The notes under the pieces: generated by a model
Told to the model about the DNA's origin: nothing
Databases searched by the model: none
Seen by the model: only the letters and a program-made list of their open reading frames with translations
Part shown: piece by piece, positions 52,455-63,005 of the stretch
Position numbering within the stretch: position 1 is the stretch's first letter
Layout: the number at the start of each line of letters is the position of its first letter
Program-made: the position numbers and the translations under genes
NCBI RefSeq assembly: GCF_001424125.1
Contig: NZ_LMQI01000005.1
Coordinates: 186,001 to 250,000, forward strand
Source: Cellulomonas sp. Leaf395
GTDB lineage: Bacteria; Actinomycetota; Actinomycetes; Actinomycetales; Cellulomonadaceae
DNA: 64,000 bases
Direction of reading: 5' to 3'

Positions 52455-53336
52455 TTGCATCCGGACACCCCCCGTCGCACGCGGCGACCAGCCGCGTTGC
52501 TGGCCGGTCTGCTTGGCGTCGCCGCCGTCGCACTCAGCGGTTGTTCCGCCGAGGTGCAGCGCGGCTTCCTGCCCGGCAGCTCCGACGCCGAGATCACCGA
52601 CCAGACAGGTCGCATCACCAACCTGTGGGTCGGCTCGTGGATCGCCGCCCTCATCGTCGGCCTCATCACCTGGGGCCTGATCCTGTGGTGCGTCGCGGTC
52701 TACCGGAAGCGCAAGGGTGACGACACCCTCCCCGTGCAGCTCCGGTACCACGTGCCGCTCGAGGTCATGTACGTGATCCTGCCGATCATCATGATCGGGG
52801 TGCTCTTCTACTACACGAACCGCGACACCACCGCGATCACGGACACCTCCGCCGAGGCCGACGTCCACATCCAGGTGATCGGCAAGCAGTGGAGCTGGGA
52901 CTTCAACTACCTCGACGACGACGCCTACGACAGCGGACAGCACGCGCAGGATGTCGGTTCCGCCGGCACCGGGGTGCTCGAGGACCAGGTCACCCTGTAC
53001 CTGCCGGTGGACGAGCGGATCGAGTTCACGCTCGACTCCCGCGACGTCATCCACTCCTTCTGGGTCCCCGCGTTCCTCTTCAAGATGGACATGATCCCGG
53101 GCAAGACGAACACGTTCCAGGTGACGCCGACCGAAGAGGGCGAGTACCTGGGCAAGTGCGCCGAGCTCTGCGGCGAGTACCACTCGTCGATGCTGTTCAA
53201 CGTGCACGTCGTGTCTCGTGAGGAGTACGACGCACACATCGAGGAGCTCAAGGACAAGGGTCAGGAAGGCTCGCTCGGTCTCGAGTACAGCCGTCAGCAG
53301 GTCCTGGACGAAGCTCCGAAGGAAGGCGAGAACTGA
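52455..53336 (+). CDS. ctaC: Cytochrome c oxidase subunit II (aa3 type)
   Basis: A 293-residue lipoprotein-type subunit II. A signal peptide with the lipobox ALSGC, two membrane helices and a cupredoxin domain are visible; the CuA ligands are in [14 protein letters not shown] (His) and [12 protein letters not shown] (two Cys, His, Met). It takes electrons from the QcrC haem domain. TTG 52455 is used because GAGAGG stands seven bases upstream; GTG 52440 would add five residues. The stop overlaps ctaD by one base. Confidence 0.93.
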   Translation: MHPDTPRRTRRPAALLAGLLGVAAVALSGCSAEVQRGFLPGSSDAEITDQTGRITNLWVGSWIAALIVGLITWGLILWCVAVYRKRKGDDTLPVQLRYHVPLEVMYVILPIIMIGVLFYYTNRDTTAITDTSAEADVHIQVIGKQWSWDFNYLDDDAYDSGQHAQDVGSAGTGVLEDQVTLYLPVDERIEFTLDSRDVIHSFWVPAFLFKMDMIPGKTNTFQVTPTEEGEYLGKCAELCGEYHSSMLFNVHVVSREEYDAHIEELKDKGQEGSLGLEYSRQQVLDEAPKEGEN

Positions 53337-55144
53337 TGGCCGCCGTCGCGGAGCACATCCCGGGGCTGGCGCCCTCGCGTCAGACCCTCGGTCGCACGGT
53401 GATCAAGTGGATCACCTCGACCGACCACAAGACGATCGGGTACCTGTACCTCATCACGTCGTTCGTCTGGTTCGCCATCGGTGGCATCCTCGCGCTGCTG
53501 ATCCGCGCCGAGCTCTTCGCCCCCGGCATGGACCTCTTCCAGTCGCGCGAGCAGTACAACCAGGCGTTCACCATGCACGGCACGATCATGCTGCTGCTGT
53601 TCGCCACCCCACTGTTCGCGGGCTTCGCCAACGTGATCATGCCGCTGCAGATCGGCGCGCCCGACGTCGCGTTCCCGCGGCTGAACATGCTCGCGTACTG
53701 GATGTTCTTCTTCGGCGGCATCATCGCCGGCGCCGGCTTCTTCACGCCGCAGGGCGCCGCGTCGTTCGGCTGGTTCGCGTACGCGCCCCTGTCGAACACC
53801 GTGTACTCGCCAGGGCTCGGCGGTGACTTGTGGGTCTTCGGGCTCGCGCTCGCCGGCTTCGGCACCATCCTCGGTGCCGTCAACTTCATCACCACGATCG
53901 TCACCATGCGCGCGCCCGGCATGACGATGTTCCGGATGCCGATCTTCACCTGGAACACCCTGGTGACGTCGCTCCTGGTGCTCATGGCGTTCCCGCCGCT
54001 CGCCTCGGCGCTGTTCGCGCTCGGCGCGGACCGCCGCCTCGGTGCCCAGGTGTTCAACCCCGAGAACGGGGGAGCCATCCTGTGGCAGCACCTGTTCTGG
54101 TTCTTCGGGCACCCCGAGGTCTACATCATCGCCCTGCCGTTCTTCGGCATCATCACGGAGATCCTGCCGGTCTTCAGCCGCAAGCCGATCTTCGGCTACA
54201 AGGGTCTGATCTACGCGACGATCGCGATCGCGGCCCTGTCCGTGACCGTGTGGGCGCACCACATGTACGTCACCGGCTCCGTGCTCCTGCCGTTCTTCGC
54301 GTTCATGACCATGCTCATCGCGGTCCCGACCGGTGTGAAGTTCTTCAACTGGATCGGCACGATGTGGCGCGGCAAGCTCACGTTCGAGACACCGATGCTG
54401 TGGACGATCGGCTTCCTGGTCACGTTCCTCTTCGGTGGCCTGACCGGCATCATCCTGTCCAGCCCGGCACTCGACTTCCCGCTCTCGGACTCCTACTTCG
54501 TGGTCGCGCACTTCCACTACGTGGTCTTCGGCACCGTCGTGTTCGCGATGTTCGCCGGCTTCTACTTCTGGTGGCCCAAGATGACGGGCCGGATGCTCGA
54601 CGAGAAGCTGGGCAAGATCCACTTCTGGATGCTGTTCATCGGCTTCCACACCACGTTCCTCATCCAGCACTGGCTGGGCGTCAAGGGCATGCCGCGGCGC
54701 TACGCGGACTACTCGCCCGATGACGGCTTCACATGGATGAACCAGCTGTCCACCGTCGGCGCAGTCATCCTCGCCGCCTCGACGCTGCCGTTCCTCTGGA
54801 ACGTCTACACGACCTGGCGCAACGCGCCGCTCGTCACGGTCGACGACCCGTGGGGCTATGGCGCGTCGCTCGAGTGGGCCACCAGCTGCCCGCCGCCGCG
54901 GCACAACTTCACCTCGCTGCCGCGGATCCGGTCCGAGCGCCCGGCGTTCGACCTGCACCACCCCGAGGTCGCCGCCATGGACCACGTCGAGCCCAATCCC
55001 GGACCACTGGACTGGGAGGCGGACCGCCGCGGTGAGGGCCAGGTCGCCGCCGACCGTGTCGTGAACGACAAGGGTGAGCCGGAGCAGTCGTCCGCGACGA
55101 TCGTCGACGAGCGCCCGGGCACGGACGAGGAGGGCACCCGATGA
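53336..55144 (+). CDS. ctaD: Cytochrome c oxidase subunit I (aa3 type)
   Basis: A 602-residue haem-copper oxidase core with about twelve helices. Haem a His is in [13 protein letters not shown]; the CuB His and cross-linked Tyr are in [14 protein letters not shown]; the paired CuB His are in WAHHMYVTG; and haem ligands lie in FHYVVFG. The K-channel segment around this region and an Asp-rich C-terminal tail are present. It forms the actinobacterial bcc-aa3 supercomplex with QcrABC. Confidence 0.97.
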   Translation: MAAVAEHIPGLAPSRQTLGRTVIKWITSTDHKTIGYLYLITSFVWFAIGGILALLIRAELFAPGMDLFQSREQYNQAFTMHGTIMLLLFATPLFAGFANVIMPLQIGAPDVAFPRLNMLAYWMFFFGGIIAGAGFFTPQGAASFGWFAYAPLSNTVYSPGLGGDLWVFGLALAGFGTILGAVNFITTIVTMRAPGMTMFRMPIFTWNTLVTSLLVLMAFPPLASALFALGADRRLGAQVFNPENGGAILWQHLFWFFGHPEVYIIALPFFGIITEILPVFSRKPIFGYKGLIYATIAIAALSVTVWAHHMYVTGSVLLPFFAFMTMLIAVPTGVKFFNWIGTMWRGKLTFETPMLWTIGFLVTFLFGGLTGIILSSPALDFPLSDSYFVVAHFHYVVFGTVVFAMFAGFYFWWPKMTGRMLDEKLGKIHFWMLFIGFHTTFLIQHWLGVKGMPRRYADYSPDDGFTWMNQLSTVGAVILAASTLPFLWNVYTTWRNAPLVTVDDPWGYGASLEWATSCPPPRHNFTSLPRIRSERPAFDLHHPEVAAMDHVEPNPGPLDWEADRRGEGQVAADRVVNDKGEPEQSSATIVDERPGTDEEGTR

Positions 55145-55539
55145 AGCTCGAGACCAAGCTCTTCCTCTACGGAGTGCTGTTCTTCGTCCCCGTCGGCCTC
55201 ATCTATGCAGCCTGGAGCGATGGCGAGGCCGTCGGTACCGTCGCGATCCCGCTGGTCGGCGGACTCGTCGGGATGATCGGCGCCTACTTCGCACTGCTCT
55301 CCCGCCGGATCGACGACCGCCCCGAGGACGACCCGCTGGGGGAGATCGAACAGGGCGCGGGCGACCAGGGTGTGTTCAGCCCGTGGAGCTGGTGGCCGCT
55401 GGTGCTCGGCCTCTCCGCCGCGATCACGTTCGCCGGGCTCGCGATCGGGTGGTGGCTCTCCTACATCGGCATCGCGCTCGGCGTCATCGGCCTGGTCGGC
55501 TGGGTGTTCGAGTTCTCCCGCGGCCAGCACGCACACTGA
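55141..55539 (+). CDS. ctaF: Cytochrome c oxidase subunit IV (actinobacterial type)
   Basis: A 132-residue protein with four membrane helices in two pairs and an acidic loop ([15 protein letters not shown]). The start [19 protein letters not shown] is typical of CtaF, the small subunit that stabilises actinobacterial aa3 oxidase. Its ATG overlaps the ctaD stop (ATGA), and an intrinsic terminator follows. Confidence 0.92.
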   Translation: MKLETKLFLYGVLFFVPVGLIYAAWSDGEAVGTVAIPLVGGLVGMIGAYFALLSRRIDDRPEDDPLGEIEQGAGDQGVFSPWSWWPLVLGLSAAITFAGLAIGWWLSYIGIALGVIGLVGWVFEFSRGQHAH

Positions 55540-55554
55540 TCCACACGCTCGAGG

Positions 55555-55580
55555 AACCCCTGCCGACAGGTGGGGGTTTT
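55555..55580 (+). terminator. Intrinsic terminator of ctaCDF
   Basis: AACC and CCTG pair with CAGG and GGTT around CCGA, and the stem is followed directly by TTTT. This is the clearest Rho-independent terminator in the window. Confidence 0.8.
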
Positions 55581-55609
55581 CTCGTGCGCACTGCGCTAAC
55601 GTCACCGAT

Positions 55610-56008
55610 ATGAGGCCTTTGCGCGGAATTGTCGCTTGCACTTTCGCGCTCTTCGTCGTCGCCGGAGGTGTACTCACCGGGTGCGCGAGCAGCTCCGGCT
55701 CGGGAGCTGAGCTCTCCCCGACCGACGTCGCCGGCACGTGGACGGAGCCGGACTCGAAGCCGCCGGTCTACCTGGAGCTCGCCGAGGACGGAGGCCTCAC
55801 CGGGAGCGATGGCTGCAACCAGCTCACGGGGACATGGGAGGTCGACGGCACCAAGGTCGACTTCAGTGAGCTGGCGGCGACCATGATGGCGTGCGCGGAC
55901 GTGGACACCTGGCTGGTGGGCGCCGAGTCGGCGACCATCGACGGTGCTGAGATGACCGTCCTGGGTGAGGGCGACAAGGAGATCGGCATCTTGGAGATCT
56001 CTGAGTGA
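55610..56008 (+). CDS. META-domain lipoprotein
   Basis: A 132-residue lipoprotein: signal peptide with lipobox LTGCASS, short Ser/Gly linker, then a META (HslJ-like) domain with DVAGTWTE, LTGSDGCNQLTGTWEVDG and TMMACAD. Such domains occur in heat- or drug-inducible envelope proteins; function is unknown. The ATG lies eight bases past TAACGT (55597-55602), giving an essentially leaderless mRNA. Confidence 0.82.
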   Translation: MRPLRGIVACTFALFVVAGGVLTGCASSSGSGAELSPTDVAGTWTEPDSKPPVYLELAEDGGLTGSDGCNQLTGTWEVDGTKVDFSELAATMMACADVDTWLVGAESATIDGAEMTVLGEGDKEIGILEISE

Positions 56009-56139
56009 GCCGGTCCCGGTCCGGGCTGACCGCGCCGAACGTCTTCCACGCTCGCGAGTGGGAATGAGTCGACGGCTCCGCGCGGAGCGCCTCTGTCCGC
56101 CCGGTACGGGACCGAGCTCGTGACCACCTCCTGACACGA

Positions 56140-56175
56140 CTGAGGGCCGCCTCCGCGAGCGGGGGCGGCCCTCAG
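56140..56175. terminator. Bidirectional terminator between META gene and sodA
   Basis: CTGAGGGCCGCC and GGCGGCCCTCAG form a perfect 12-bp stem with a 12-base loop that can pair further. It lies 13 bases from the sodA stop. Confidence 0.75.
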
Positions 56176-56188
56176 CCGTGAGAGGGGA

Positions 56189-56815
56189 TCAGACGGGGAC
56201 GATGAGCCCGGCGGTCTGCGTCCGTGCACGGTCGAAGCGCGAGGCCGCGTCGGCCCAGTTCACGATGTTCCACCACGCCTTGACGTAGTCGGCCTTGACG
56301 TTCACGTAGTCGAGGTAGAACGCGTGCTCCCACATGTCGAGGACGACGACGGGGACCAGGCCGAGGGCGATGTTGCTCTGCTGGTCGTACAGCTGCACGA
56401 TCACGAGCTTCTGGCCGATCGAGTCCCACGCGAGGATCGACCAGCCGGAACCCTGGATGCCGAGGGCGTTGGCGGCGAAGTGCTTCTGGAACGCCTCGAA
56501 CGAGCCGAAGAACTCGTCGATCGCCGCACCCAGCTCACCGGTCGGCTTGTCGCCACCGTCGGGGGACAGGTTCTGCCAGAAGACGGAGTGGTTGACGTGG
56601 CCGCCGAGGTTGAACGCGAGGTTCTTCTCGTGCAGGTTCACGGCAGCGAAGTCGTCGGCCGCACGGGCGGCCGCGAGCTTCTCGAGCGCAGTGTTCGCGC
56701 CCGTCACGTACGCGGCGTGGTGCTTGTCATGGTGCAGCTCCATGATCCGGCCAGAGATGTGCGGCTCGAGCGCCGCGTAGTCGTAAGGCAGATCCGGAAG
56801 CGAGTAGTCAGCCAT
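56189..56815 (-). CDS. sodA: Superoxide dismutase, Fe/Mn type
   Basis: A 208-residue cytoplasmic SOD. Metal ligands are in [12 protein letters not shown] (His), [10 protein letters not shown] (His) and [12 protein letters not shown] (Asp and His). Metal preference (Mn, Fe or either) is not settled by sequence. GGAGAGG stands 11 bases before the ATG. It lies between the ctaCDF and qcr gene groups and reads in the same direction as qcrB, from which a strong hairpin separates it. Confidence 0.95.
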   Translation of the reverse strand: MADYSLPDLPYDYAALEPHISGRIMELHHDKHHAAYVTGANTALEKLAAARAADDFAAVNLHEKNLAFNLGGHVNHSVFWQNLSPDGGDKPTGELGAAIDEFFGSFEAFQKHFAANALGIQGSGWSILAWDSIGQKLVIVQLYDQQSNIALGLVPVVVLDMWEHAFYLDYVNVKADYVKAWWNIVNWADAASRFDRARTQTAGLIVPV

Positions 56816-56880
56816 GCGTGAGTACACCTCTCCTGCGTCGGTGTGGGACCACGTGTCGCGGTCCGCTCTGTACAAAGGAA

Positions 56881-56911
56881 CGGGCGGCTCGCCGTCACGG
56901 CGAGCCGCCCG
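56881..56911 (-). terminator. Terminator of the ctaE-qcrCAB operon
   Basis: CGGGCGGCTCGCCG and CGGCGAGCCGCCCG form a perfect 14-bp stem with a three-base loop, 27 bases past the qcrB stop. On the minus strand it is followed by TTCCTTTG. Confidence 0.8.
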
Positions 56912-56937
56912 ACTCCACGGTCAACTCTTGCTCAGGA

Positions 56938-58674
56938 TCAGCGATTCCGCCCGTCGGCGGTCGTCTCGTCCTGTGGATCAACCAGGTGCTGCCCGCCGCC
57001 CACGGCACCGGTCAGCTCGGCCGGCGCGTGCTCGGTGGTGGGCTCGATCGCGTCGTGCTCGCCGTGCGAGTGCGACGCGGCCAGCTCGGCGGGCGTGACG
57101 GGCTCGACGCGGTCCTCGTAGAACGTCTGCGAGATGCGCTGGCGCAACCGGTCCAACCCATAGCCCTTGCGGCGGACGCCGCGGGAGTCCTCCGCCGGCT
57201 CGATCTCGAGCGGGCGGATCGCTTCGTGCTGCACCCGCAGCCAGCGCTCGTGCGCGTCCAGGGGCTTGTGCACCTCGATGTACTCACCGTTGGCGAACCG
57301 CACGATGCGGCCCGTCTCGTGGCCGTGCAGGACCAGCTCGCGGTCCTTGCGCTGCAGACCGAGGCAGATGCGCTTGGTCACCCAGAACGCGAACCACGGG
57401 CCGAAGAAGATCAGGACACGGAACGCCCACGTGATGTCGTTGAGCGACATGTGGAAGTGCGTGGCGATCAGGTCGTTGGACCCGGCGAGGATCAGGATGA
57501 AGAACGCGGTCAGGAGAGAGACACCGAACGCCGTCCGGAACGGGCGGTTGCGGGGGCGGTCGAGGACGTGGTGCTCACGCTTGTCACCGGTCACGAAGGC
57601 CTCGATGAACGGGTACGCCGCCAGCAGCGTGAACAGGATGCCCGGCACGACCATCGCCGGGATGAGCACGTTGAGCGACAACGTGTAGTGCCCGATGACG
57701 ACCTCGGTGAACCCTGGCATCAGGCGCAGCGATCCCTCGAGGAAGAGCATGTACCAGTCCGGTTGAGCACCCGCCGAGATCGGTGAGGGGTCGTACGGAC
57801 CGTAGTTCCAGACCGGGTTGATCGACATCGTCGCCGCCATGAGCGCGATGACACCGAAGACCGTGAAGAAGTAACCGCCGGCCTTCGCCACGTAGATCGG
57901 GAACAGCGGGTAGCCGACGACGATCTTGTCCGACCGACCAGATCCCGGGTACTGCGTGTGCTTGTGCAGCACGACGAAGAACAGGTGCAGCCCGATGAGC
58001 GCCAGGATGATGCCCGGCACCAGCAGGATGTGCACCGTGAACAGGCGAGGGATGAGGTCCTGGCCCGGGAACTCGCCGCCGAAGATGAAGTACGACGTGT
58101 AGCTGCCGATGATCGGGATGGCCCGCACGACACCGTCGGTGATGCGCAGACCGTTGCCCGACAGGACGTCGTCCGGGAGCGAGTAGCCCGAGAAGCCGGC
58201 GGCCAGGCCGAGGATGAGCAGCGTGAAGCCGACCACCCAGTTGACCTCGCGCGGCTTGCGGAACGCACCGGTGAAGAACACGCGCATCATGTGGGTGACG
58301 ATCGCGGCCATGAAGATCAGGGCGGCCCAGTGGTGGATCTGCCGCATCAGCAGGCCGCCGCGCACCTCGAACGACAGCCGCAGCGTCGAGGCGAACGCCT
58401 CGGACATCTCGACACCGTTCATGGCGGCCCAGGGGCCCTCGTAGTGCACCTCGGTCATGCTCGGCACGAAGAAGATCGTGAGGAAGACGCCCGAGATCAG
58501 GATCGTGATGAAGCTGAACAGGGCGATCTCACCGAGCAGGAACGACCAGTGGTCCGGGAAGATCTTGCGCGCGAACGTCTTGACGAACGTCCCGACGCCG
58601 GTGCGCTGGTCCAGGTAGTCCGCTGTGCCCGCGGCGAGCTTCTCGACGGGGGTCGGGGTGGCTGTGGTCGTCAT
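56938..58674 (-). CDS. qcrB: Cytochrome bc1 complex cytochrome b subunit
   Basis: A 578-residue actinobacterial QcrB with eight or nine membrane helices binding two b haems (His in RQIHHWAALIFMAAIVTHMM and in LFTVHILLVPG...IGLHLFFVVLHKHTQ). The quinol-site motif PDWYMLFLEGSLR stands in place of PEWY. A long charged C-terminal extension ends after a His-rich stretch. Its ATG overlaps the qcrA stop by four bases. Confidence 0.96.
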   Translation of the reverse strand: MTTTATPTPVEKLAAGTADYLDQRTGVGTFVKTFARKIFPDHWSFLLGEIALFSFITILISGVFLTIFFVPSMTEVHYEGPWAAMNGVEMSEAFASTLRLSFEVRGGLLMRQIHHWAALIFMAAIVTHMMRVFFTGAFRKPREVNWVVGFTLLILGLAAGFSGYSLPDDVLSGNGLRITDGVVRAIPIIGSYTSYFIFGGEFPGQDLIPRLFTVHILLVPGIILALIGLHLFFVVLHKHTQYPGSGRSDKIVVGYPLFPIYVAKAGGYFFTVFGVIALMAATMSINPVWNYGPYDPSPISAGAQPDWYMLFLEGSLRLMPGFTEVVIGHYTLSLNVLIPAMVVPGILFTLLAAYPFIEAFVTGDKREHHVLDRPRNRPFRTAFGVSLLTAFFILILAGSNDLIATHFHMSLNDITWAFRVLIFFGPWFAFWVTKRICLGLQRKDRELVLHGHETGRIVRFANGEYIEVHKPLDAHERWLRVQHEAIRPLEIEPAEDSRGVRRKGYGLDRLRQRISQTFYEDRVEPVTPAELAASHSHGEHDAIEPTTEHAPAELTGAVGGGQHLVDPQDETTADGRNR

Positions 58675-59711
58675 CGGGCCAGACGCTCCCAGTAGCTCGG
58701 GCCGACAGGCTCCGTGAAGTCGCTCTGAGCGATCAGGTAGCCCTCGTCATCGACAGTGATCGGCAGCTGCGGCAGGGGCCGCTTAGCCGGTCCGAACACG
58801 ACCTTCGCTCCGTCCGCCACGTCGAACGTCGACTGGTGGCACGGGCACAGGAGGTGGTGAGTCTGCTGCTCGTACAGCGCGACCGGACAACCCACGTGGG
58901 TGCAGATCTTCGAGTATGCGACGATCCCGTCGTAGGACCAACCCTTGCGGTCCTCGGCCTCCGTGAGGTCGGCCGGGTCGAGGCGGACCAGCAGGACGAC
59001 GGCCTTGGCCTTCTCGTCAAGGGGGTGCTCCGCCTCGTGGAGGTCCTCCGGGATGACGTGGAACACGGAGCCGATGGTGACGTCGGCGGCCTTGATCGGC
59101 CGGCCGGACGGGTCGGTGGCGAGCTTGGTGCCCTTCTTCCACATCGTGTGCCGGAACTTCGAGACGTTCCAGTCGTCGCCGATGTTGCCGACGAAGGGCA
59201 CGATGATCGCGAGCGGGAAGAGTGCGAGGGCCGAGATCATCGCACCCTGGAGCACGCCGCGCCGGCCGATGGCCGAGTCCGCTGCGCCCTCCTTGAGGAC
59301 GTTGACCGCGGCTTCGCGGTTCTCGTCCGAGCTGCGCTGGACGTGACGGTCCTCGGACTTCTCGTGGTCGTTCATGAGCGCCTTGGCCCAGTGGACGGCG
59401 GCGAAGCCGATGCCCAGGAGGCTGAGCGCGAGCCCGAGACCCAGCGCGAGGTTCGAGCGGAGCATCGACTCCGGGGTGTCGCCCGGCGGGAGCGCGAAGT
59501 ACGCGACCAGGAAGCCGAGCGTGGCGATGACCGAGATCCCGAACAGCGCGACGACCTGCAGCTCGGCCTTCTTGTTCGCCTTCGGGTCGTTGTCGCCGAG
59601 GCGGGCGTGGTGATCCGGGTGGCCCGGGTCCTGGAACCTGTCGGGCAGCGCGCCCGGCTCGTGCGTGACGATCTCGTTGCTGGCCCCGTGGCCCGCGTCG
59701 TGGTTGGTCAC
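58671..59711 (-). CDS. qcrA: Cytochrome bc1 complex Rieske iron-sulfur subunit
   Basis: A 346-residue actinobacterial Rieske protein with three membrane helices (two hydrophobic ones near residues 50-110 and one near 165) and the 2Fe-2S domain: CTHVGCPVALY and CPCHQSTFD. The twin-arginine-like GRRGVLQG precedes the third helix, as expected for Tat/Sec dual insertion of this family. GTG overlaps the qcrC stop by four bases. Confidence 0.95.
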   Translation of the reverse strand: MTNHDAGHGASNEIVTHEPGALPDRFQDPGHPDHHARLGDNDPKANKKAELQVVALFGISVIATLGFLVAYFALPPGDTPESMLRSNLALGLGLALSLLGIGFAAVHWAKALMNDHEKSEDRHVQRSSDENREAAVNVLKEGAADSAIGRRGVLQGAMISALALFPLAIIVPFVGNIGDDWNVSKFRHTMWKKGTKLATDPSGRPIKAADVTIGSVFHVIPEDLHEAEHPLDEKAKAVVLLVRLDPADLTEAEDRKGWSYDGIVAYSKICTHVGCPVALYEQQTHHLLCPCHQSTFDVADGAKVVFGPAKRPLPQLPITVDDEGYLIAQSDFTEPVGPSYWERLAR

Positions 59712-60493
59712 GAGGACTTCGCTCCGATCCAGACGGCTGCGCCGATGAGCAGGCCCATGCCGACGACCCAGGCCCACAGGCCCTCGCTCACCGGACCGAG
59801 GGCACCCAGGTCGAGACCGCCGGGCGACGTGCCGCCCTGCTCGTCGATGAACGCGATGATGTCGCGCTTCTCCTCGGGCGTGATGTTCGCGTCGTTGAAC
59901 ACGGGCATCGACTGCGGGCCGGTCAGCATGGCCTCGTACAGGTGGGTGGGTGTGGTCTCCCACAGGTTGGGGGCGAACTTGCCCTGGGACAACGCACCGC
60001 CGGCGCCGATGGCGTTGTGGCACATCGCGCAGTTGGTGCGGAAGACCAGCATGCCGTTCGCCACGTCGCCGAGGGCGGGGTCGACCTGCTCAGCGGTGGG
60101 GATGGCGGGTCCGGCGCCCAGCGACGCGACGAACGCGGCGAGCTGGTTGATCTGCTCCTGGTCGAACTGGACCGGCTTGACCTGCGCCTGCGGTCCGCTC
60201 ATTTGCATGGGCATACGACCGGTACCGACCTGGAAGTCGACAGCGGCGGCGCCCACACCGATGAGGGACGGGCCGCTCGCCGTGCCGGACGCGGCCGGTC
60301 CGTGGCAGGAGGCGCAGTTGGCCTGGAACAGCTTCTCGCCGGTCGCGATGTCGTTGGTGCTCGCCTGGACAGGCGTCGCGTCGGCCGACGTCGGTGCCAG
60401 CACCGCGTACAGGCCACCGGTGAGCAGCAGCGCCAGCAGGAGCAGCACGATCGGCGCACGCCGATCCTGCCTGCGGGCTGCGAGTGCCTTCAC
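59708..60493 (-). CDS. qcrC: Cytochrome bc1 complex dihaem cytochrome c subunit
   Basis: A 261-residue membrane-anchored dihaem cytochrome c. Haem sites are CASCH and CAMCH; an N-terminal anchor (IVLLLLALLLTGGLYAVLAP) and a C-terminal helix flank the two domains. It passes electrons directly to CtaC because these bacteria lack soluble cytochrome c. GTG 60493 is preferred over GTG 60514 because GAGGA lies seven bases upstream. Confidence 0.95.
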   Translation of the reverse strand: MKALAARRQDRRAPIVLLLLALLLTGGLYAVLAPTSADATPVQASTNDIATGEKLFQANCASCHGPAASGTASGPSLIGVGAAAVDFQVGTGRMPMQMSGPQAQVKPVQFDQEQINQLAAFVASLGAGPAIPTAEQVDPALGDVANGMLVFRTNCAMCHNAIGAGGALSQGKFAPNLWETTPTHLYEAMLTGPQSMPVFNDANITPEEKRDIIAFIDEQGGTSPGGLDLGALGPVSEGLWAWVVGMGLLIGAAVWIGAKSS

Positions 60494-60559
60494 GGATCGA
60501 TCCTCGTCTCGCACGTGGGGGATAGGGACTACGAGGCGTGGGCGGGGCGCCCGCCGCCT

Positions 60560-61207
60560 CTACTTCAAGAGGTAGATGACGGCGAAGAGCGCGATCCACA
60601 CGACGTCGACGAAGTGCCAGTAGTACGACGTCACGATCGCGGTGGTGGCCTCGTGGTGGCCGAAGCGCTTGGCGGTGAACGAGCGGCCGAGCAGGAACAG
60701 GAAGGCGAGCAGACCGCCGACGACGTGCAGGCCGTGGAATCCGGTCGTCAGGTAGAACACCGAGCCGTAGGGGCTCGACGCGATGGTCAGGCCCTCCTGG
60801 ACGAGTGCGGCGTACTCGTAGATCTGACCGCCGATGAAGAAGGCGCCCATGAGGTAGGTGAGCGCCATCCACTCGTTCATGCCCCAGCGGTTCACCTGGA
60901 CCAGGGAGCCGGTGCGCACGGGCTGGAACCGTTCGGCGGCCCACACACCCATCTGGCACGTCACGGAGGACAGCACCAGCACCGTCGTGTTGATCGCGGC
61001 GAAGGTGATGTTGAGCTTGGGCGTGTTCTCCGCCCATGCCTCAGGAGCCGCGCCACGCAGCGTGAAGTACATGGCGAAGAGGCCGGCGAAGAACATGAGT
61101 TCGCTGGCCAGCCAGACGATCGTCCCTACCGACACGGGGTTCGGTCGGTTGACACTCACGTGGGGGCTCGTGCGCGGGGCAGCCGTTGCGGTCGACACGT
61201 TGGACAT
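60560..61207 (-). CDS. ctaE: Cytochrome c oxidase subunit III
   Basis: A 215-residue subunit III with five to seven helices: [40 protein letters not shown] and [20 protein letters not shown], the last carrying the conserved His of the family. It heads the ctaE-qcrC-qcrA-qcrB operon, 66 bases ahead of qcrC, as in mycobacteria. The ATG has no clear ribosome binding site, so a short leader or leaderless message is likely. Confidence 0.95.
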   Translation of the reverse strand: MSNVSTATAAPRTSPHVSVNRPNPVSVGTIVWLASELMFFAGLFAMYFTLRGAAPEAWAENTPKLNITFAAINTTVLVLSSVTCQMGVWAAERFQPVRTGSLVQVNRWGMNEWMALTYLMGAFFIGGQIYEYAALVQEGLTIASSPYGSVFYLTTGFHGLHVVGGLLAFLFLLGRSFTAKRFGHHEATTAIVTSYYWHFVDVVWIALFAVIYLLK

Positions 61208-61506
61208 TATGGCTGATGACACCGCCTCGTGGGACGTCGGACGCTCAGCGTGGCCACAGGTAAATGTCACACCGTCACGATCTTCGGCCTCGCGCGCGAG
61301 GAGTCGCCCGGAGATCACGCGGATCTGCACCGTCCGCGGGGGTGTCGGACGCGGGCGCGTCCCGTCCGTCGCGTCCTCGCGTCCGGCGCGTCGGAGCCCC
61401 CGTGTTATGCGTCTGGGTGGCCCGTCCGCGGTCATGCCGACGCTGGTCGGACGAGCCGTGCCAGAATCCCCATCGGACGCACGTCGACGACGAGTGAGGA
61501 CCTTCC
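61208..61506. promoter_or_regulatory. Divergent promoter region of ctaE and the trpD-linked receiver gene
   Basis: No gene is seen in these 299 bases. GAGGA before the ATG at 61507 serves the plus-strand gene. I cannot assign -35/-10 boxes with confidence on either strand. Confidence 0.35.
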
Positions 61507-61941
61507 ATGAGCACGGCGCAGCCCGAGAACGCAGGAGCCGCCACCACCGCTGGCCCGCGGATCCTTCTGTACAGCGACGACGTCGACGCCCGCGCCCAGG
61601 TGCGGCTCGCGGTCGGCCGTCGGCTCCGGCGCGGTGCTCCCGATATCGAGTGGGTGGAGGTGGCCACAGCCGCCGCCGTCATCGCGCAGGCCGAGTCCGG
61701 CGCGCTCGATCTGCTGATCCTCGACGGTGAGGCCGACAAGGTCGGTGGCCTCGGGCTCGCGCGTCAGCTCAAGGACGAGATCTTCCGGTGCCCGCCGACC
61801 CTGGTCCTGACCGGACGCCCCCAGGATGCCTGGCTCGCGTCCTGGTCGAACGCCGACGCCGTCGTCAGCCGTCCCCTCGACCCGGTCGAGCTGCACGGTG
61901 CCGTCGCGGCGCTCGTCGAGCCGTCGGCCGTCCCCCGATGA
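61507..61941 (+). CDS. Atypical receiver-domain protein
   Basis: A 144-residue CheY-like fold. [23 protein letters not shown] holds the acidic pair and [22 protein letters not shown] the acceptor Asp, but the conserved Lys position reads VVSRPLDP (Arg). Phosphorylation-dependent signalling is thus doubtful. GAGGA lies six bases before the ATG. The stop overlaps the trpD start by four bases (ATGA), so it is co-translated with the tryptophan enzyme. Function unknown. Confidence 0.8.
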   Translation: MSTAQPENAGAATTAGPRILLYSDDVDARAQVRLAVGRRLRRGAPDIEWVEVATAAAVIAQAESGALDLLILDGEADKVGGLGLARQLKDEIFRCPPTLVLTGRPQDAWLASWSNADAVVSRPLDPVELHGAVAALVEPSAVPR

Positions 61942-63005
61942 CGGACGCCTCCACCGCACCGGCTGCGCCCACCTGGCCCGACCTGTTCGCCAGGCTCGCG
62001 GCACGGCAGGACCTCTCGACGGACCAGACGGTCTGGGCGATGTCCGAGATCATGAGCGGTGCGGCCTCGACGCCGAAGATCGCGGCGTTCCTCCTCGGGC
62101 TGAAGACCAAGGGCGAGTCCGTCGGTGAGCTCACCGCGCTGGCCGACACGATGCTCGCGCACGCCGTGCGCATCGAGGTGCCCGGCAGGACCCTCGACAT
62201 CGTCGGTACCGGCGGCGACCGGTCGCACACGGTCAACATCTCGACGATGTCCGCCCTCGTCATCGCCGGCGCGGGGATCACGGTCGTCAAGCACGGCAAC
62301 CGCGCCGCGTCGTCGTCGTCCGGCGCGGCCGACGTGCTCGAAGCTCTCGGCATCCGGCTCGATCACCCGCCCGCCCGCGTCGCCGAGCTCGCCACCGAGG
62401 TGGGCATCACCTTCTGCTTCGCGCAGATGTTCCACCCCTCGTTCCGGCACACCGCCGCGGCGCGCACGGAGCTGGGGATCGGGACGGCGTTCAACTTCCT
62501 CGGTCCGCTCACCAACCCCGCCCAGCCGCGGTCCGCCGCGGTCGGCGTCGCCGAGGCCCGGATGGCGCCCCTGCTCGCCGGCGTCCTCGCAGGACGAGGC
62601 GCCCGCGCGCTCGTGTTCCGTGGCGAGGACGGGCTCGACGAGATCGCCCCGACCGGACCGACCCGGATCTGGGAGGTACGGGACGGAAGCGTCACGGAGT
62701 CGGTGATCGACTGGCAGACGGACCTCGGAGTCGCGCGGATCACCCTCGAGTCGCTGCGGGGGGCGAAGGCGGACTACAACGCCGACGTCGCACGGCGGCT
62801 GCTCGACGGCCAGACCGGTCCCGTGCGCGAGACCGTCGTGCTCAACACAGCGGCGGCGCTGGTGGCCGACGGCACTCTGCCCGGCACTGCCGACGGCACC
62901 CTGGTCGAACGCCTGGCGGCGGGCAGCGAGCACGCGCGCGCGGCCCTGGACAGCGGCGCGGCCGCGGATGCGCTCGCACGGTGGAGAGCGGCCAGCGCGA
63001 GCTGA
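61938..63005 (+). CDS. trpD: Anthranilate phosphoribosyltransferase
   Basis: A 355-residue enzyme of tryptophan synthesis. The PRPP loop is [41 protein letters not shown] and [13 protein letters not shown] follow, with [10 protein letters not shown] after them. Other trp genes are not adjacent, the solitary trpD beside the respiratory genes being the mycobacterial arrangement (Rv2192c). The ATG overlaps the preceding stop. Confidence 0.96.
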   Translation: MTDASTAPAAPTWPDLFARLAARQDLSTDQTVWAMSEIMSGAASTPKIAAFLLGLKTKGESVGELTALADTMLAHAVRIEVPGRTLDIVGTGGDRSHTVNISTMSALVIAGAGITVVKHGNRAASSSSGAADVLEALGIRLDHPPARVAELATEVGITFCFAQMFHPSFRHTAAARTELGIGTAFNFLGPLTNPAQPRSAAVGVAEARMAPLLAGVLAGRGARALVFRGEDGLDEIAPTGPTRIWEVRDGSVTESVIDWQTDLGVARITLESLRGAKADYNADVARRLLDGQTGPVRETVVLNTAAALVADGTLPGTADGTLVERLAAGSEHARAALDSGAAADALARWRAASAS

